This document shows, one piece after another, positions 6,849 through 14,202 of a stretch of DNA of 18,899 nt. Below the pieces are notes generated by a model. That model was not told where the DNA came from. It did not search any database and saw nothing but the letters and a program-made list of their open reading frames with translations. Every line of letters begins with the position of its first letter. Position 1 is the first letter of the stretch. Source of the DNA: Microbacteriaceae bacterium (GTDB lineage Bacteria > Actinomycetota > Actinomycetes > Actinomycetales > Microbacteriaceae); the NCBI GenBank assembly GCA_022701925.1, contig JAKONM010000016.1, positions 1-18,899 of the forward strand, given 5' to 3'. A program made the translations under genes and the position numbers.

Positions 6849-8141
6849 TCAGTAGGTGAGCAGCAGGTCGGTCAGCACCCGCGTGCCGAAGTCGAGGGAG
6901 GCCAGGGGCACCCGTTCGTCGACGCCGTGGAACATGGCCGGGAAGTTCAGGTCGGGCGGCAGCTGCAGCGGCGCGAACCCGTAGCCGGCGATGCCCAGCT
7001 CGGAGAGGGCCTTGTTGTCCGTGCCGCCCGACATCAGGTACGGCAGCACCGGGGCGCCCGGGTCGTGCTCCCCCAGCAGCGCGATCACCTTCTCGACCAG
7101 CGGGCCCTCGAACGGGTTCTCGAGCCCCACGTCCGTGTGCACGGTCTCGATCTCGACGTCCGGGCCGATCAGCCCGCGCACCTCGGCGAGCACCGCCTCC
7201 TCCTCGCCGGGGAGCGTGCGGATGTCCACCAGCGCGGTCGCCGTGTCCGGGATCACGTTGTGCTTGTAGCCCGCGGTCAGCACGGTCGGGTTCGTCGTGG
7301 TGCGCAGGGTGGCCAGCAGGAAGCCGCTGGCGGAGCCGGTGGCCAGCGCGACGGCGTCCGGACCGGCGTGCTGCGGGTCGACGCCGAGCAGGCGGCCGAG
7401 CTCGTCGATCAGGGTCGTCGTGGTGGTGGTCATGCGGATCGGCCAGTCCTTGCGGCCGATCGCCGCGACCGCCTCGGCCAGCCGCACGACCGCGTTGTCG
7501 CGGATCAGGCGCGAGCCGTGGGCGGCCGGGCCGCGCACCGTCAGGCGCACCCAGACCAGCGCCTTCTCCCCCGTCTGCAGCAGGTAGGCGCGCCGGCCCC
7601 CGAGGTTCACGGAGTAGCCGCCGACCTCGCTGATCGCCTCCGTGGCGCCGGCGAACAGCTCCGGGTGGTGGTCGACGACCCAGTGGGAGCCGAGCACGCC
7701 GCCGGCCTCCTCGTCGGCGAAGAAGGCCACGGTCAGGTCGCGGGCCGGGCGCCGGCCGGCGCCGAGGATCGACTCCAGCGACGCCAGCATCATCGCGTCC
7801 ATGTCCTTCATGTCGACGGCGCCGCGGCCCCACAGCAGGCCGTCGCGGACCTCGCCGGAGAAGGGGTCCACCGTCCAGTTCGCGGGGTCGGCGGGCACGA
7901 CGTCGGTGTGGCCGTGCAGCACCAGGCCGGGACCGGGGCGCTCCCCCTCCACGCGCGCGACCACGGACACGCGGCCCGGCGCCGGCTCGAACAGCCGCGG
8001 CTGCAGGCCCATGCCCTGCAGCACCGCCTCCACGTACCCCGCGGCCTCGCCCTCCCCGTCGCTGCGGCCCTCGCCCCAGTTGACGGAGGGGAAGCGGATC
8101 AGGTCCTGCGCCAGCGTCGCGGTGCGGCTGAGTTCGGTCAC
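6849..8141 (-). CDS. M20/M25/M40 family metallopeptidase
   Basis: A 430-residue M20-family di-zinc hydrolase, of the sort that acts on dipeptides or N-acyl amino acids. Metal-site residues are His78 and catalytic Asp80 in LVLHGHTDVVP, bridging Asp110 in WGRGAVDMKD, Glu144 (general base) and Glu145 in FFADEEAG, the SEVGG segment further on, and a C-terminal His405 in MFHGVDERVP. The central lid/dimerisation domain contains VRGPAAHGSRL and YKHNVIPDTA. There is no signal peptide, so it is probably cytoplasmic. Close relatives are often annotated as succinyl-diaminopimelate desuccinylase-like, but no lysine-pathway genes are near, so I leave the substrate open. The GTG at 8141 follows a TACCGT box by 7 nt. 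Confidence 0.93.
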   Translation of the reverse strand: MTELSRTATLAQDLIRFPSVNWGEGRSDGEGEAAGYVEAVLQGMGLQPRLFEPAPGRVSVVARVEGERPGPGLVLHGHTDVVPADPANWTVDPFSGEVRDGLLWGRGAVDMKDMDAMMLASLESILGAGRRPARDLTVAFFADEEAGGVLGSHWVVDHHPELFAGATEAISEVGGYSVNLGGRRAYLLQTGEKALVWVRLTVRGPAAHGSRLIRDNAVVRLAEAVAAIGRKDWPIRMTTTTTTLIDELGRLLGVDPQHAGPDAVALATGSASGFLLATLRTTTNPTVLTAGYKHNVIPDTATALVDIRTLPGEEEAVLAEVRGLIGPDVEIETVHTDVGLENPFEGPLVEKVIALLGEHDPGAPVLPYLMSGGTDNKALSELGIAGYGFAPLQLPPDLNFPAMFHGVDERVPLASLDFGTRVLTDLLLTY

Positions 8142-8148
8142 GCGATCA

Positions 8149-8154
8149 ACGGTA
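8149..8154 (-). promoter_or_regulatory. -10 box (TACCGT) of the M20 peptidase gene, leaderless
   Basis: TACCGT fits TANNNT and ends 7 nt before the GTG at 8141, so +1 would be at 8142-8141. No Shine-Dalgarno sequence could fit in such a transcript. Confidence 0.5.
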
Positions 8155-8180
8155 CTTCGCGGCCGTCAGGGCCGACGGGT

Positions 8181-8223
8181 CGCGATCCCGATCGCCCGCG
8201 CCGAGGCGACGACCGGGATCGCG
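8181..8223 (-). terminator. Hairpin terminator after the aldo/keto reductase gene
   Basis: A 10-bp perfect stem (CGCGATCCCG at 8181-8190 with CGGGATCGCG at 8214-8223), continued inward by TCGCC/GGCGA (8192-8196 with 8205-8209). It begins 12 bp past the reductase stop. Confidence 0.6.
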
Positions 8224-8235
8224 GACCGGACGCGC

Positions 8236-9273
8236 TCAGACGTCGCTGGAGCGCTGCCAGCGGTTGATGCCGTCGGCCACCGCGTGCTCGTCGATCGCGG
8301 CCAGCTCGTCATCGCTGAAGTCGAGGCGTTGCACCGCGGCCAGGTTGTCGTCCAGCTGCCGCACGCTCGAGGCGCCGATCAGCGCGCTGGTGACGCGCGG
8401 GTCGCGCAGCACCCAGGACAGCGCCAGCTGGGCCAGCGACTGCCCGCGCTGCTCGGCGATGTCGTTCAGGGCGCGCACGTGCCCCAGCGCCTCCTCGGTC
8501 ACCGTGGAGGCCATGTCGGCGTCGGAGGCGGCGCGGGAGTCGGACGGCACGCCCTTGAGGTAGCGGCCGGTCAGCAGGCCCTGCGCGAGCGGGGAGAAGG
8601 CGATCACGCCGACGCCGAGCTCGTCGACCACGTCGAGCAGCCCGTCCTCGATCCAGCGGTTCAGCATCGAGTAGGAGGGCTGGTGGATCAGCAGCGGCAC
8701 CCCCATCCCGGCCAGGATCGCCTGCGCCTGCCGGGTGCGCTCCGGGGAGTAGCTGGAGATGCCGGCGTACAGCGCACGGCCCGACTGCACGGCGGTCGCC
8801 AGGGCGCCCATCGTCTCCTCCAGCGGCGTCTCCGGGTCCGCGCGGTGCGAGTAGAAGATGTCGACGTGGTCGAGGCCCATGCGGTCGAGCGACTGGTCGA
8901 GGCTGGCCAGCAGGTACTTGCGCGAGCCGTGGTCGCCGTAGGGTCCGGGCCACATGTCGTAGCCGGCCTTCGTCGAGATCACCAGCTCGTCGCGGTACGG
9001 CCGGAAGTCCTGCGCGTACAGCGTGCCGAAGTTGCGCTCCGCGCTGCCGTAGGGCGGGCCGTAGTTGTTCGCCAGGTCGAAGTGCGTGACACCCGCGTCG
9101 AAGGCCCGACGCAAGATCGCCCGCTGCGTCTCCAGCGGGTTCACGTCGCCGAAGTTGTGCCACAGCCCCAGCGAGATGGCGGGCAGCTTCAGACCGCTGC
9201 GCCCCGTGCGGCGGTACGGGAAGGAGTCGTAGCGGGCGGCGTCGGCGCCGTAGGGGGTCTGGTCGTAGGACAT
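8236..9273 (-). CDS. mgrA: Aldo/keto reductase, YghZ/L-glyceraldehyde 3-phosphate reductase type
   Basis: A 345-residue NADPH-dependent aldo/keto reductase. The catalytic tetrad is visible: Asp66, Tyr71 (DLANNYGPPYGSAERNFG, 66-83), Lys102 (ISTKAGYDM) and His143 (YSHRADP). The NNYGPPYGSAE signature and the WPGPYGDHGSRKYLL segment place it with YghZ/Gpr (AKR14), which reduces L-glyceraldehyde 3-phosphate and related aldehydes such as methylglyoxal. The NADPH-binding C-terminus reads SALIGASSVRQLDDN. The ATG at 9273 has GGGGAG 9 nt upstream. Hairpins on both sides suggest a single-gene transcript. The family is clear; the exact substrate is inferred. Confidence 0.92.
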   Translation of the reverse strand: MSYDQTPYGADAARYDSFPYRRTGRSGLKLPAISLGLWHNFGDVNPLETQRAILRRAFDAGVTHFDLANNYGPPYGSAERNFGTLYAQDFRPYRDELVISTKAGYDMWPGPYGDHGSRKYLLASLDQSLDRMGLDHVDIFYSHRADPETPLEETMGALATAVQSGRALYAGISSYSPERTRQAQAILAGMGVPLLIHQPSYSMLNRWIEDGLLDVVDELGVGVIAFSPLAQGLLTGRYLKGVPSDSRAASDADMASTVTEEALGHVRALNDIAEQRGQSLAQLALSWVLRDPRVTSALIGASSVRQLDDNLAAVQRLDFSDDELAAIDEHAVADGINRWQRSSDV

Positions 9274-9308
9274 GCCGCCAGTCTCCCCAGCATCGGCTGA
9301 AGACGGGG

Positions 9309-9338
9309 AGGGTCCGGACGTCGCGGCGTCCGGACCCT
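9309..9338 (-). terminator. Hairpin terminator after the secreted peptidase gene
   Basis: An 11-bp perfect stem (AGGGTCCGGAC at 9309-9319 with GTCCGGACCCT at 9328-9338) around an 8-nt loop, 14 bp past the peptidase stop and ahead of the aldo/keto reductase gene. Confidence 0.7.
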
Positions 9339-9352
9339 TTCCGCCGTGCGGG

Positions 9353-12166
9353 TCAGCGGCCGAGCACCGCCTTCTCGGCGTCGATCAGGCCGTAGCCGTC
9401 CACCGGCGAGAAGCCCGACCCGAGCCGGTTGGCGATCACGCCGCTGAACTTCTTCCCGTCGGTCAGCACCGCGGTGAAGCGCAGGCCGCCCGCCTTCGCG
9501 GTGCGCTGCGGGACGACCACCCCGCCGCCCAGCAGGTCGGCGCTGTTCCCCTCGCTGGCGTTCCCGTAGGCCGTCTGCGCCAGGTCGCGGTCGACGCCGA
9601 ACCGGATCGAGTCGCCCTTCCGCAGCCCGCCCTTGAAGGTCAGCGTCATCGTGCGGTACTGCCCCTCAGCGGCCAGCCCGGACCTGCCGGCGAACGAGGC
9701 CGTGACGTCGGAGGCGTAGAGCCCGGAGGCGCTGCCGACCGTGAAGGGGAACCCGGTCGCCTGGTACTTCGTCGGCAGGTCCTGGAACGCGCGGGGGTCG
9801 AAGACGAGCCCCGCGCTCCTCCCGTTCGGCCCGAGCGCGGTCGGCGCGGCCGTCGCCCCGTCGAAGGTGACCGACCGGATCCGGCTGCTGCCGCGGTACT
9901 GCAGGGTGAAGAACCGGTCGTCGTCGAGCGTGCCGGCCGAGTAGCCGCGCTCGGACCCCTGCGCGCCGGTGGCGCTGACGGTCAGCCCCTTCGCCGTGCC
10001 GGAGGCCGCGAACGGGTCCAGGTCGTGCGCGAAGGTCGACCGCTGCAGCAGCGCCCGCATCGCCGACGGCGACACCGACGACCCGCCGCCGCGCTTCTGC
10101 AGGACGAGCGCGGCGATGCCGGCGGCGCTGGGGGCGGCCGCGGAGGTGCCGAAGAAGTTCGGCGTCGCATCGGGGTCGAGCACCGTGTCGGAGTAGAAGA
10201 ACGTGGTGTTCACGCCGTCCGTGGCCGCGACCTCGGGCTTCGTGCGCACCTGCACCTTCTTGTACCGCTTGCCGGCCGAGTCGAAGTAGATCGGCAGCTT
10301 CCCGCCCACCGAGGTGAAGTACTCCGGCTGGTAGGGCTTGAAGGCGCTCTGCGCGGCGACGCCGATCGCGCCGGCCGCGGTCGGGTGGCCGTAGGTCGTC
10401 ACCGCGAAGGGGTTCGGCCGATCCGTGAACTGCACGTCGCCGTTCGTGATGACGCGCAGGTCGGTGACCGGGGTCGAACCGGTGCCGGAGCGGGCGATGA
10501 CGACCTGCAGGTCGCGCGGCGCGCCCGGCAGCGGCACCAGCTCGAGCGGGCGGCCCGTGAAGCGGTTCTGGTCCGCCGCACCGCCGACGTAGTTCCCGTC
10601 CATGTCGAAGAACAGCACGTTGAAGTCCGTGGTGACCTTCGACGGCGCGAGCACGGGCCGGACGGTCGCGGTGAAGGCGCCGGTGTCCCCGCCGAAGGTC
10701 GAGACGGCGATCGTGTAGGTGCCCGCCTGCGTGAGCGTCGCGTCGAAGGACTCGGGCGAGGCGCCCGTGTCGACCTGGTCGGCGATCACGGTGCCGTCGG
10801 GCGCGGTCACGGTGAGGATCAGGTCCACGGTGCCGGAGGGGACCCCGTCGACCTTGAACTCGACCAGCTTCCCCACCTGGTCGGCGGTCGGCGTGAAGGG
10901 CACGTCCACCGTCTGGTCCCCGGTCGCGACGGTGCCCGTCGCGGTCAGGTACGGGTCGCCGTAGGCGGCGCCGTTCACGTCGAACGGGTCGTTCCACTGC
11001 AGGTCGAACAGGCCGCCGGCACCGCCCAGGGTCAGCGTCTGCGCCACGTCCGTGCCGCTGCCCGGGTCGACGTCCTGGAACCCGCCGTCGTAGAGGGACG
11101 GGTCGACGTCGCCGAGGTCGAGCCCGGCGCGCTCCGCCGCGGCCGGCCCGACCAGCCGCACCTTCGCGCCCCAGCCGTTCTGGTCGCCCGCGTTGCCGGC
11201 GGAGCTGAAGTACTTCACGCCCTGCTTCGCCACGTCGTCGACGGCGTCGCCGATGACGCCGTCCGAGAAGAACGGCTCGCTGAAGTAGCCCACGTCGTCG
11301 ACGATCACGTCCGCCCTGCACGGGCCGGTCCTGTCGGCCAGCGCGCGGATGTTGTTCGCGAAGCCGACCTCGCCGGAGAACGCGGTGGCGAAGCACAGCT
11401 TCGCGGCCGGGGCCATGTCGTGGATGATCTGCAGCATCCCGCGGCCCTCGTCGGTCGCATCCTCGCTGGGCTCCAGGTCCTCCAGCACCACGACGGGCTG
11501 CGGGTTCTGCGGGTTGCCCGTGCCGGGCAGGTCGCCGCTGGCCACGTCGGTCGCGGCGCGGTCGGTCTGCGGGTCGCCGTTCGGGTCGGTCGTGGCGGCG
11601 TCGTAGCTGTCCGACAGCACGCCGACCGTGATGCCGCGGCCGTCGACGCCCTTCTTCAGCACCCGGTCGACGCGCTGGTAGGGCACGCCCTGCGACTCCA
11701 CCGATCCCGCAGAGGTCGTGGGCTTCGGCACCTGCACCAGCGTGCCGGCGCCGGGCAGGGAGGCAAGCCGCTCGAAGGCGGAGGCCGCGGCGAATCCCTC
11801 CAGCGTGCCGCGGGTGTCGTCGACCGCGGTGATCTTCAGGCCCGCGGTCTCCGCGGCGGTGCGGAAGGCGCCCCGGTCGGCGTCCGCCTGCGGCGTCAGG
11901 TCGACCAGCACCCGGCCGGCGTCGTCGCGGATGGCCAGGGCGCGCTGATCGATCTTCAGCCCGCCCGTGATGCGCTGCGTCGCGGCGGCGCCGGGCACCA
12001 GGCGCCCCAGTCCGTTGCCGAGCGCGCTGCGCGAGGCGGCGGAGGCCTTCGTGCCGGGGTCCGCGACGGGCGCGGCCTGTGCGGAGGTGGGCAGCAGGCA
12101 GGCGCCGACGAGCGTCAGCGCGGCGGTGACGGCTGCGGCGCGCAGGCGCGGCGGGGTGTTCCTCAT
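9353..12166 (-). CDS. Secreted serine peptidase, S8/S53 (sedolisin-like) superfamily
   Basis: A 937-residue exported protein. The start ATG at 12166 follows GAGG at a suitable distance and begins a signal peptide (arginines, then a hydrophobic run) with a likely cut after TSAQA (residue 31). An alternative lipobox-like VGAC ends at Cys23. The catalytic domain includes VGVLSDSYD (181-189), DEGRGMLQIIHD (239-250), DVIVDDVGYFSEPFF (286-300), YFSSAGNAGDQN (319-330) and the nucleophile motif FFGTSAAAPSAAG (671-683, Ser675). The subtilisin HGTHV motif is absent and Glu240 sits where the His is expected, as in S53-like members of this superfamily. A beta-sandwich insert like the PPC domain (about 375-505) splits the core. 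The C-terminus (GFSPVDGYGLIDAEKAV) ends the fold. It probably degrades extracellular protein. Confidence 0.85.
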   Translation of the reverse strand: MRNTPPRLRAAAVTAALTLVGACLLPTSAQAAPVADPGTKASAASRSALGNGLGRLVPGAAATQRITGGLKIDQRALAIRDDAGRVLVDLTPQADADRGAFRTAAETAGLKITAVDDTRGTLEGFAAASAFERLASLPGAGTLVQVPKPTTSAGSVESQGVPYQRVDRVLKKGVDGRGITVGVLSDSYDAATTDPNGDPQTDRAATDVASGDLPGTGNPQNPQPVVVLEDLEPSEDATDEGRGMLQIIHDMAPAAKLCFATAFSGEVGFANNIRALADRTGPCRADVIVDDVGYFSEPFFSDGVIGDAVDDVAKQGVKYFSSAGNAGDQNGWGAKVRLVGPAAAERAGLDLGDVDPSLYDGGFQDVDPGSGTDVAQTLTLGGAGGLFDLQWNDPFDVNGAAYGDPYLTATGTVATGDQTVDVPFTPTADQVGKLVEFKVDGVPSGTVDLILTVTAPDGTVIADQVDTGASPESFDATLTQAGTYTIAVSTFGGDTGAFTATVRPVLAPSKVTTDFNVLFFDMDGNYVGGAADQNRFTGRPLELVPLPGAPRDLQVVIARSGTGSTPVTDLRVITNGDVQFTDRPNPFAVTTYGHPTAAGAIGVAAQSAFKPYQPEYFTSVGGKLPIYFDSAGKRYKKVQVRTKPEVAATDGVNTTFFYSDTVLDPDATPNFFGTSAAAPSAAGIAALVLQKRGGGSSVSPSAMRALLQRSTFAHDLDPFAASGTAKGLTVSATGAQGSERGYSAGTLDDDRFFTLQYRGSSRIRSVTFDGATAAPTALGPNGRSAGLVFDPRAFQDLPTKYQATGFPFTVGSASGLYASDVTASFAGRSGLAAEGQYRTMTLTFKGGLRKGDSIRFGVDRDLAQTAYGNASEGNSADLLGGGVVVPQRTAKAGGLRFTAVLTDGKKFSGVIANRLGSGFSPVDGYGLIDAEKAVLGR

Positions 12167-12189
12167 GGAGGCGTCCTCACGGTGCACGC

Positions 12190-12212
12190 CGGCGCGATCT
12201 GCTCGCGCGCCG
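12190..12212 (-). other. Small hairpin in the peptidase 5' leader
   Basis: A 7-bp stem (CGGCGCG at 12190-12196 with CGCGCCG at 12206-12212) and a 9-nt loop. It lies 23 nt before the start codon, between a pyrimidine-rich stretch of the leader and the GAGG ribosome site. A regulatory role is only a possibility. Confidence 0.3.
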
Positions 12213-12247
12213 CACACATGGGTAGGTGGAGGGAGGGGGGTAAGAGG

Positions 12248-12253
12248 ACCATA
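12248..12253 (-). promoter_or_regulatory. -10 box (TATGGT) of the secreted peptidase gene
   Basis: TATGGT on the minus strand puts +1 near 12241 and gives a leader of about 75 nt, one of the longer leaders predicted in this window. Upstream, CCCC-GTTC-GGGG (12263-12274) and GCCCG/CGGGC (12277-12291) are short inverted repeats that could bind a regulator. Confidence 0.45.
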
Positions 12254-12347
12254 AGAGACGGCCCCCGTTCGGGGAAGCCCGGATGTCGGGCCCGTCGGCG
12301 CGGCGCGGCGCGTCGGCCGTGCTCCTGGCCGGGCGACCGCCGCCTGC

Positions 12348-12353
12348 TAGAGT
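12348..12353 (+). promoter_or_regulatory. -10 box (TAGAGT) of tRNA-Leu
   Basis: TAGAGT, a strong actinobacterial -10, places +1 near 12360, 25 nt before the mature tRNA 5' end. No convincing -35 is seen. Confidence 0.6.
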
Positions 12354-12384
12354 CACCGGTCGGCGCTGCAAGGCGTCCTCACCG

Positions 12385-12469
12385 GTCCGGGTGGCGGAAA
12401 TGGCAGACGCGCTAGCTTGAGGTGCTAGTGCCCGTACAGGGCGTGGGGGTTCAAGTCCCCCCTCGGACA
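12385..12469 (+). tRNA. tRNA-Leu (anticodon GAG)
   Basis: An 85-nt class II tRNA. The acceptor stem GTCCGGG pairs with CTCGGAC with one G-T pair. The D-arm starts TGGCGGAAATGGCAGACGCG. The anticodon stem CTAGC/GCTAG holds the loop TTGAGGT, with anticodon GAG reading CUC and CUU. A long variable arm follows (TGCCCGTACAGGGCGT), and the T-arm is GGGGG-TTCAAGT-CCCCC. The discriminator is A, and CCA is not encoded. The long variable arm and A discriminator confirm leucine. Confidence 0.97.
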
Positions 12470-12474
12470 CGAAT

Positions 12475-12516
12475 CGAGCCCCGTGCCCCTCCTGATCAGG
12501 AGGGGCACGGGGCTCG
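12475..12516. terminator. Perfect 42-bp palindrome, shared terminator
   Basis: Both 21-base halves are exact reverse complements with TGATCA at the centre, so either strand folds into one long hairpin. It starts 6 nt after tRNA-Leu and ends 18 bp past the stop of the convergent hydrolase gene. That suits a bidirectional terminator without a U-tract. Confidence 0.85.
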
Positions 12517-12534
12517 TCCCGTCCGCAGGGCCGG

Positions 12535-14088
12535 TCAGGGCGTCGGCACCGGGGTCGGCGCGCAGGTGAGGTCGGGTCCGTCGCCGGTCCTCCGCTGCGG
12601 CAGGGTCCCGTCGCGCAGGTAGTCCGCGATGGCGCCGTCGACGCACGCGTCGCCGTTCAGCGACTCCGCGTGGGAGGTGCCTCCGGGCTCGGCCAGCAGG
12701 CGCGCCTCCGGGAACAGCCGGCGCACGGTCTCGCTGCCGCTGAAGGGCGTCGCGGCGTCCAGCGTCTCCCCGATCACGAGGATCGGCGGAGCCTTCGCGC
12801 CGTCGACGCGCACCGGGGTGCCGGCGGCGGCGGGCCAGGTGCGGCACGGCGCGTTGAACCACGTGTTCAGCCAGGTGCCGAAGGGGGCCTGCTCGTCCAC
12901 CTTCCGCGTGTCCGCCTCCCACGTGGCCCAGTCGCTCGGCCAGGCGGCGTCCGTGCACTCCACCGCCAGGTACACCGCGTAGCCGTTGTCGTCGGAGACC
13001 TCGTTCAACGCCTTCCAGTACTGCTGCGCGGTGCGGGTGTCGCCCTGCTCGGCCTCCGCGAAGGCCGCGCCGAGCGCGGGCCACAGGCCCTGCGAGTACC
13101 CGGCGTAGAGCAGCGTGTCCGCCAGCTCCGCCGAGCCGAAGACGCCGTCCGCGGGGTCGGTGGCGAGCCGCTGCTGCAGCCGCTCGTAGCTGCGCTCGAC
13201 GGCGGCGCGGGTCGAGCCCAGCCCGAACCGGGAGTCGTACCGGGCGAGCCAGTCGAACCACGCCTCGAGCGCGGTCTGGAAGGCGACGTCCTGCTGCAGG
13301 TTCGCGCGGTACCAGACCTCGGTCGGATCGACGTTCGAGTCGAGCACCATCCGCTTCACCCGCGACGGGTACAGCGTCGCGTAGACCTGGCCGAGGTAGG
13401 TGCCGTAGGAGTAGCCGAAGAAGCTGATCTGCGGCTCGCGCAGGGCCAGGCGCAGGTACTCCAGGTCGTTCGCGGAGTCCCGCGTCGTCATGTGCTGCAG
13501 CAGCTCGCCGCCCGCCTTCCCGCAGGCCGTCGCGTAGGCCTCGGCGCGCGTGCGCCAGGCCGCGACGGTGGCGGCGGTCGCGGGCGTGTAGGCGGGCCGC
13601 GGGCCGTTCGCGTAGTCCGCGTCGCAGCTGAGGCGCGGGGTCGAGTCGCCGACGCCCCGGGGGTCGAACCCGATCCAGTCGTACCGCTGCCCGACCCCGT
13701 CCGGCACCTGCGCGCCGAGGGTCGCGAGCCGCAGCCCGCTGCCGCCGGGGCCGCCCGGGTTCGCCAGGATGACGCCCTCGGAGGTCGAAGCGGTGTGCTG
13801 CACGCGGGACACCGCGATGCCCACGGAGCGGCCGTCCCCGGGCGCCGACCAGTCCATGGGCACCCGCACGACGGCGCACTGCGCGCGCGCCCGCCGCAGG
13901 TCCGCGTCGTCGCACGCCTTCCAGGCGATCGCCGCGGGAGCGGGCCAGGAGGCGGGCGCCGCGAGGGCCGCGCTGCGGGACGGCGTCGTCGCGTGCGGCG
14001 CGAGCGCGAACCCGGCGGCGACGGCGCCGCCGATCAGCAGCGCCAGCGCGGTCACCGCGGCCACGACGATCACGACAGGCCTGCGCAC
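12535..14088 (-). CDS. Exported alpha/beta hydrolase, tripeptidyl aminopeptidase (TAP)-like
   Basis: A 517-residue protein of the alpha/beta-hydrolase family that includes the Streptomyces Slp/Tap secreted peptidases. An N-terminal membrane segment or uncleaved signal (VVIVVAAVTALALLIGGAVA, 5-24) indicates export. NPGGPGGSG (110-118) forms the oxyanion region, and IGFDPRGVGDSTP (139-151) is typical of this family. The nucleophile is Ser227 in GYSYGTYLG, the acid is probably Asp444 in GETLDAATP, and the base is His473 in GGTSHAES, all within a TAP-like C-terminal domain. Members remove tripeptides or related N-terminal groups. The GTG at 14088 follows AGGGAGGG. It may act with the secreted peptidase upstream in extracellular protein use, though they are separate transcripts. 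Confidence 0.92.
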   Translation of the reverse strand: MRRPVVIVVAAVTALALLIGGAVAAGFALAPHATTPSRSAALAAPASWPAPAAIAWKACDDADLRRARAQCAVVRVPMDWSAPGDGRSVGIAVSRVQHTASTSEGVILANPGGPGGSGLRLATLGAQVPDGVGQRYDWIGFDPRGVGDSTPRLSCDADYANGPRPAYTPATAATVAAWRTRAEAYATACGKAGGELLQHMTTRDSANDLEYLRLALREPQISFFGYSYGTYLGQVYATLYPSRVKRMVLDSNVDPTEVWYRANLQQDVAFQTALEAWFDWLARYDSRFGLGSTRAAVERSYERLQQRLATDPADGVFGSAELADTLLYAGYSQGLWPALGAAFAEAEQGDTRTAQQYWKALNEVSDDNGYAVYLAVECTDAAWPSDWATWEADTRKVDEQAPFGTWLNTWFNAPCRTWPAAAGTPVRVDGAKAPPILVIGETLDAATPFSGSETVRRLFPEARLLAEPGGTSHAESLNGDACVDGAIADYLRDGTLPQRRTGDGPDLTCAPTPVPTP

Positions 14089-14130
14089 GGGCCCTCCCTC
14101 CGCACCGGCCGCCCCGCGCGGCCGAGGCGG

Positions 14131-14136
14131 AGACTA
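14131..14136 (-). promoter_or_regulatory. Possible -10 box (TAGTCT) of the TAP-like hydrolase gene
   Basis: TAGTCT fits TANNNT. +1 would be near 14124, leaving a leader of about 36 nt that contains the AGGGAGGG ribosome site. It lies downstream of the DUF1810 terminator hairpin. Confidence 0.4.
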
Positions 14137-14142
14137 CGGGGC

Positions 14143-14169
14143 CGCCGGCCCGGCGCCGTGCGGCCGGCG
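14143..14169 (-). terminator. Hairpin terminator after the DUF1810 gene
   Basis: An 8-bp perfect stem (CGCCGGCC at 14143-14150 with GGCCGGCG at 14162-14169) and an 11-nt loop, beginning 33 bp past the DUF1810 stop. Confidence 0.5.
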
Positions 14170-14202
14170 TCACGATCCGGCTACGGAGCCGCCGCGGGGC
14201 GG

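Noticed and set aside
4276..7833. Minus-strand open frame of nearly 1200 codons spanning uppP, pirin and part of the M20 gene
   Set aside because: It reads out of frame through three recognisable genes on the same strand and has no recognisable domain.
9289..9294. GATGCT as a -10 box for the aldo/keto reductase gene
   Set aside because: The resulting +1 near 9282 would leave the GGGGAG ribosome site outside the transcript; the first base also misses the consensus.
9272..12415. Very long open frame on the plus strand (over 1000 codons) across the secreted peptidase gene
   Set aside because: It is antisense to a gene with a signal peptide and catalytic motifs, its translation is Arg/Gly/Val-rich low-complexity sequence, and high GC makes stops rare on the opposite strand.
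12385..12516. Possible integration site at the tRNA-Leu 3' end
   Set aside because: There is no integrase, no repeat of the tRNA 3' end elsewhere in the window, and ordinary genes on both sides.
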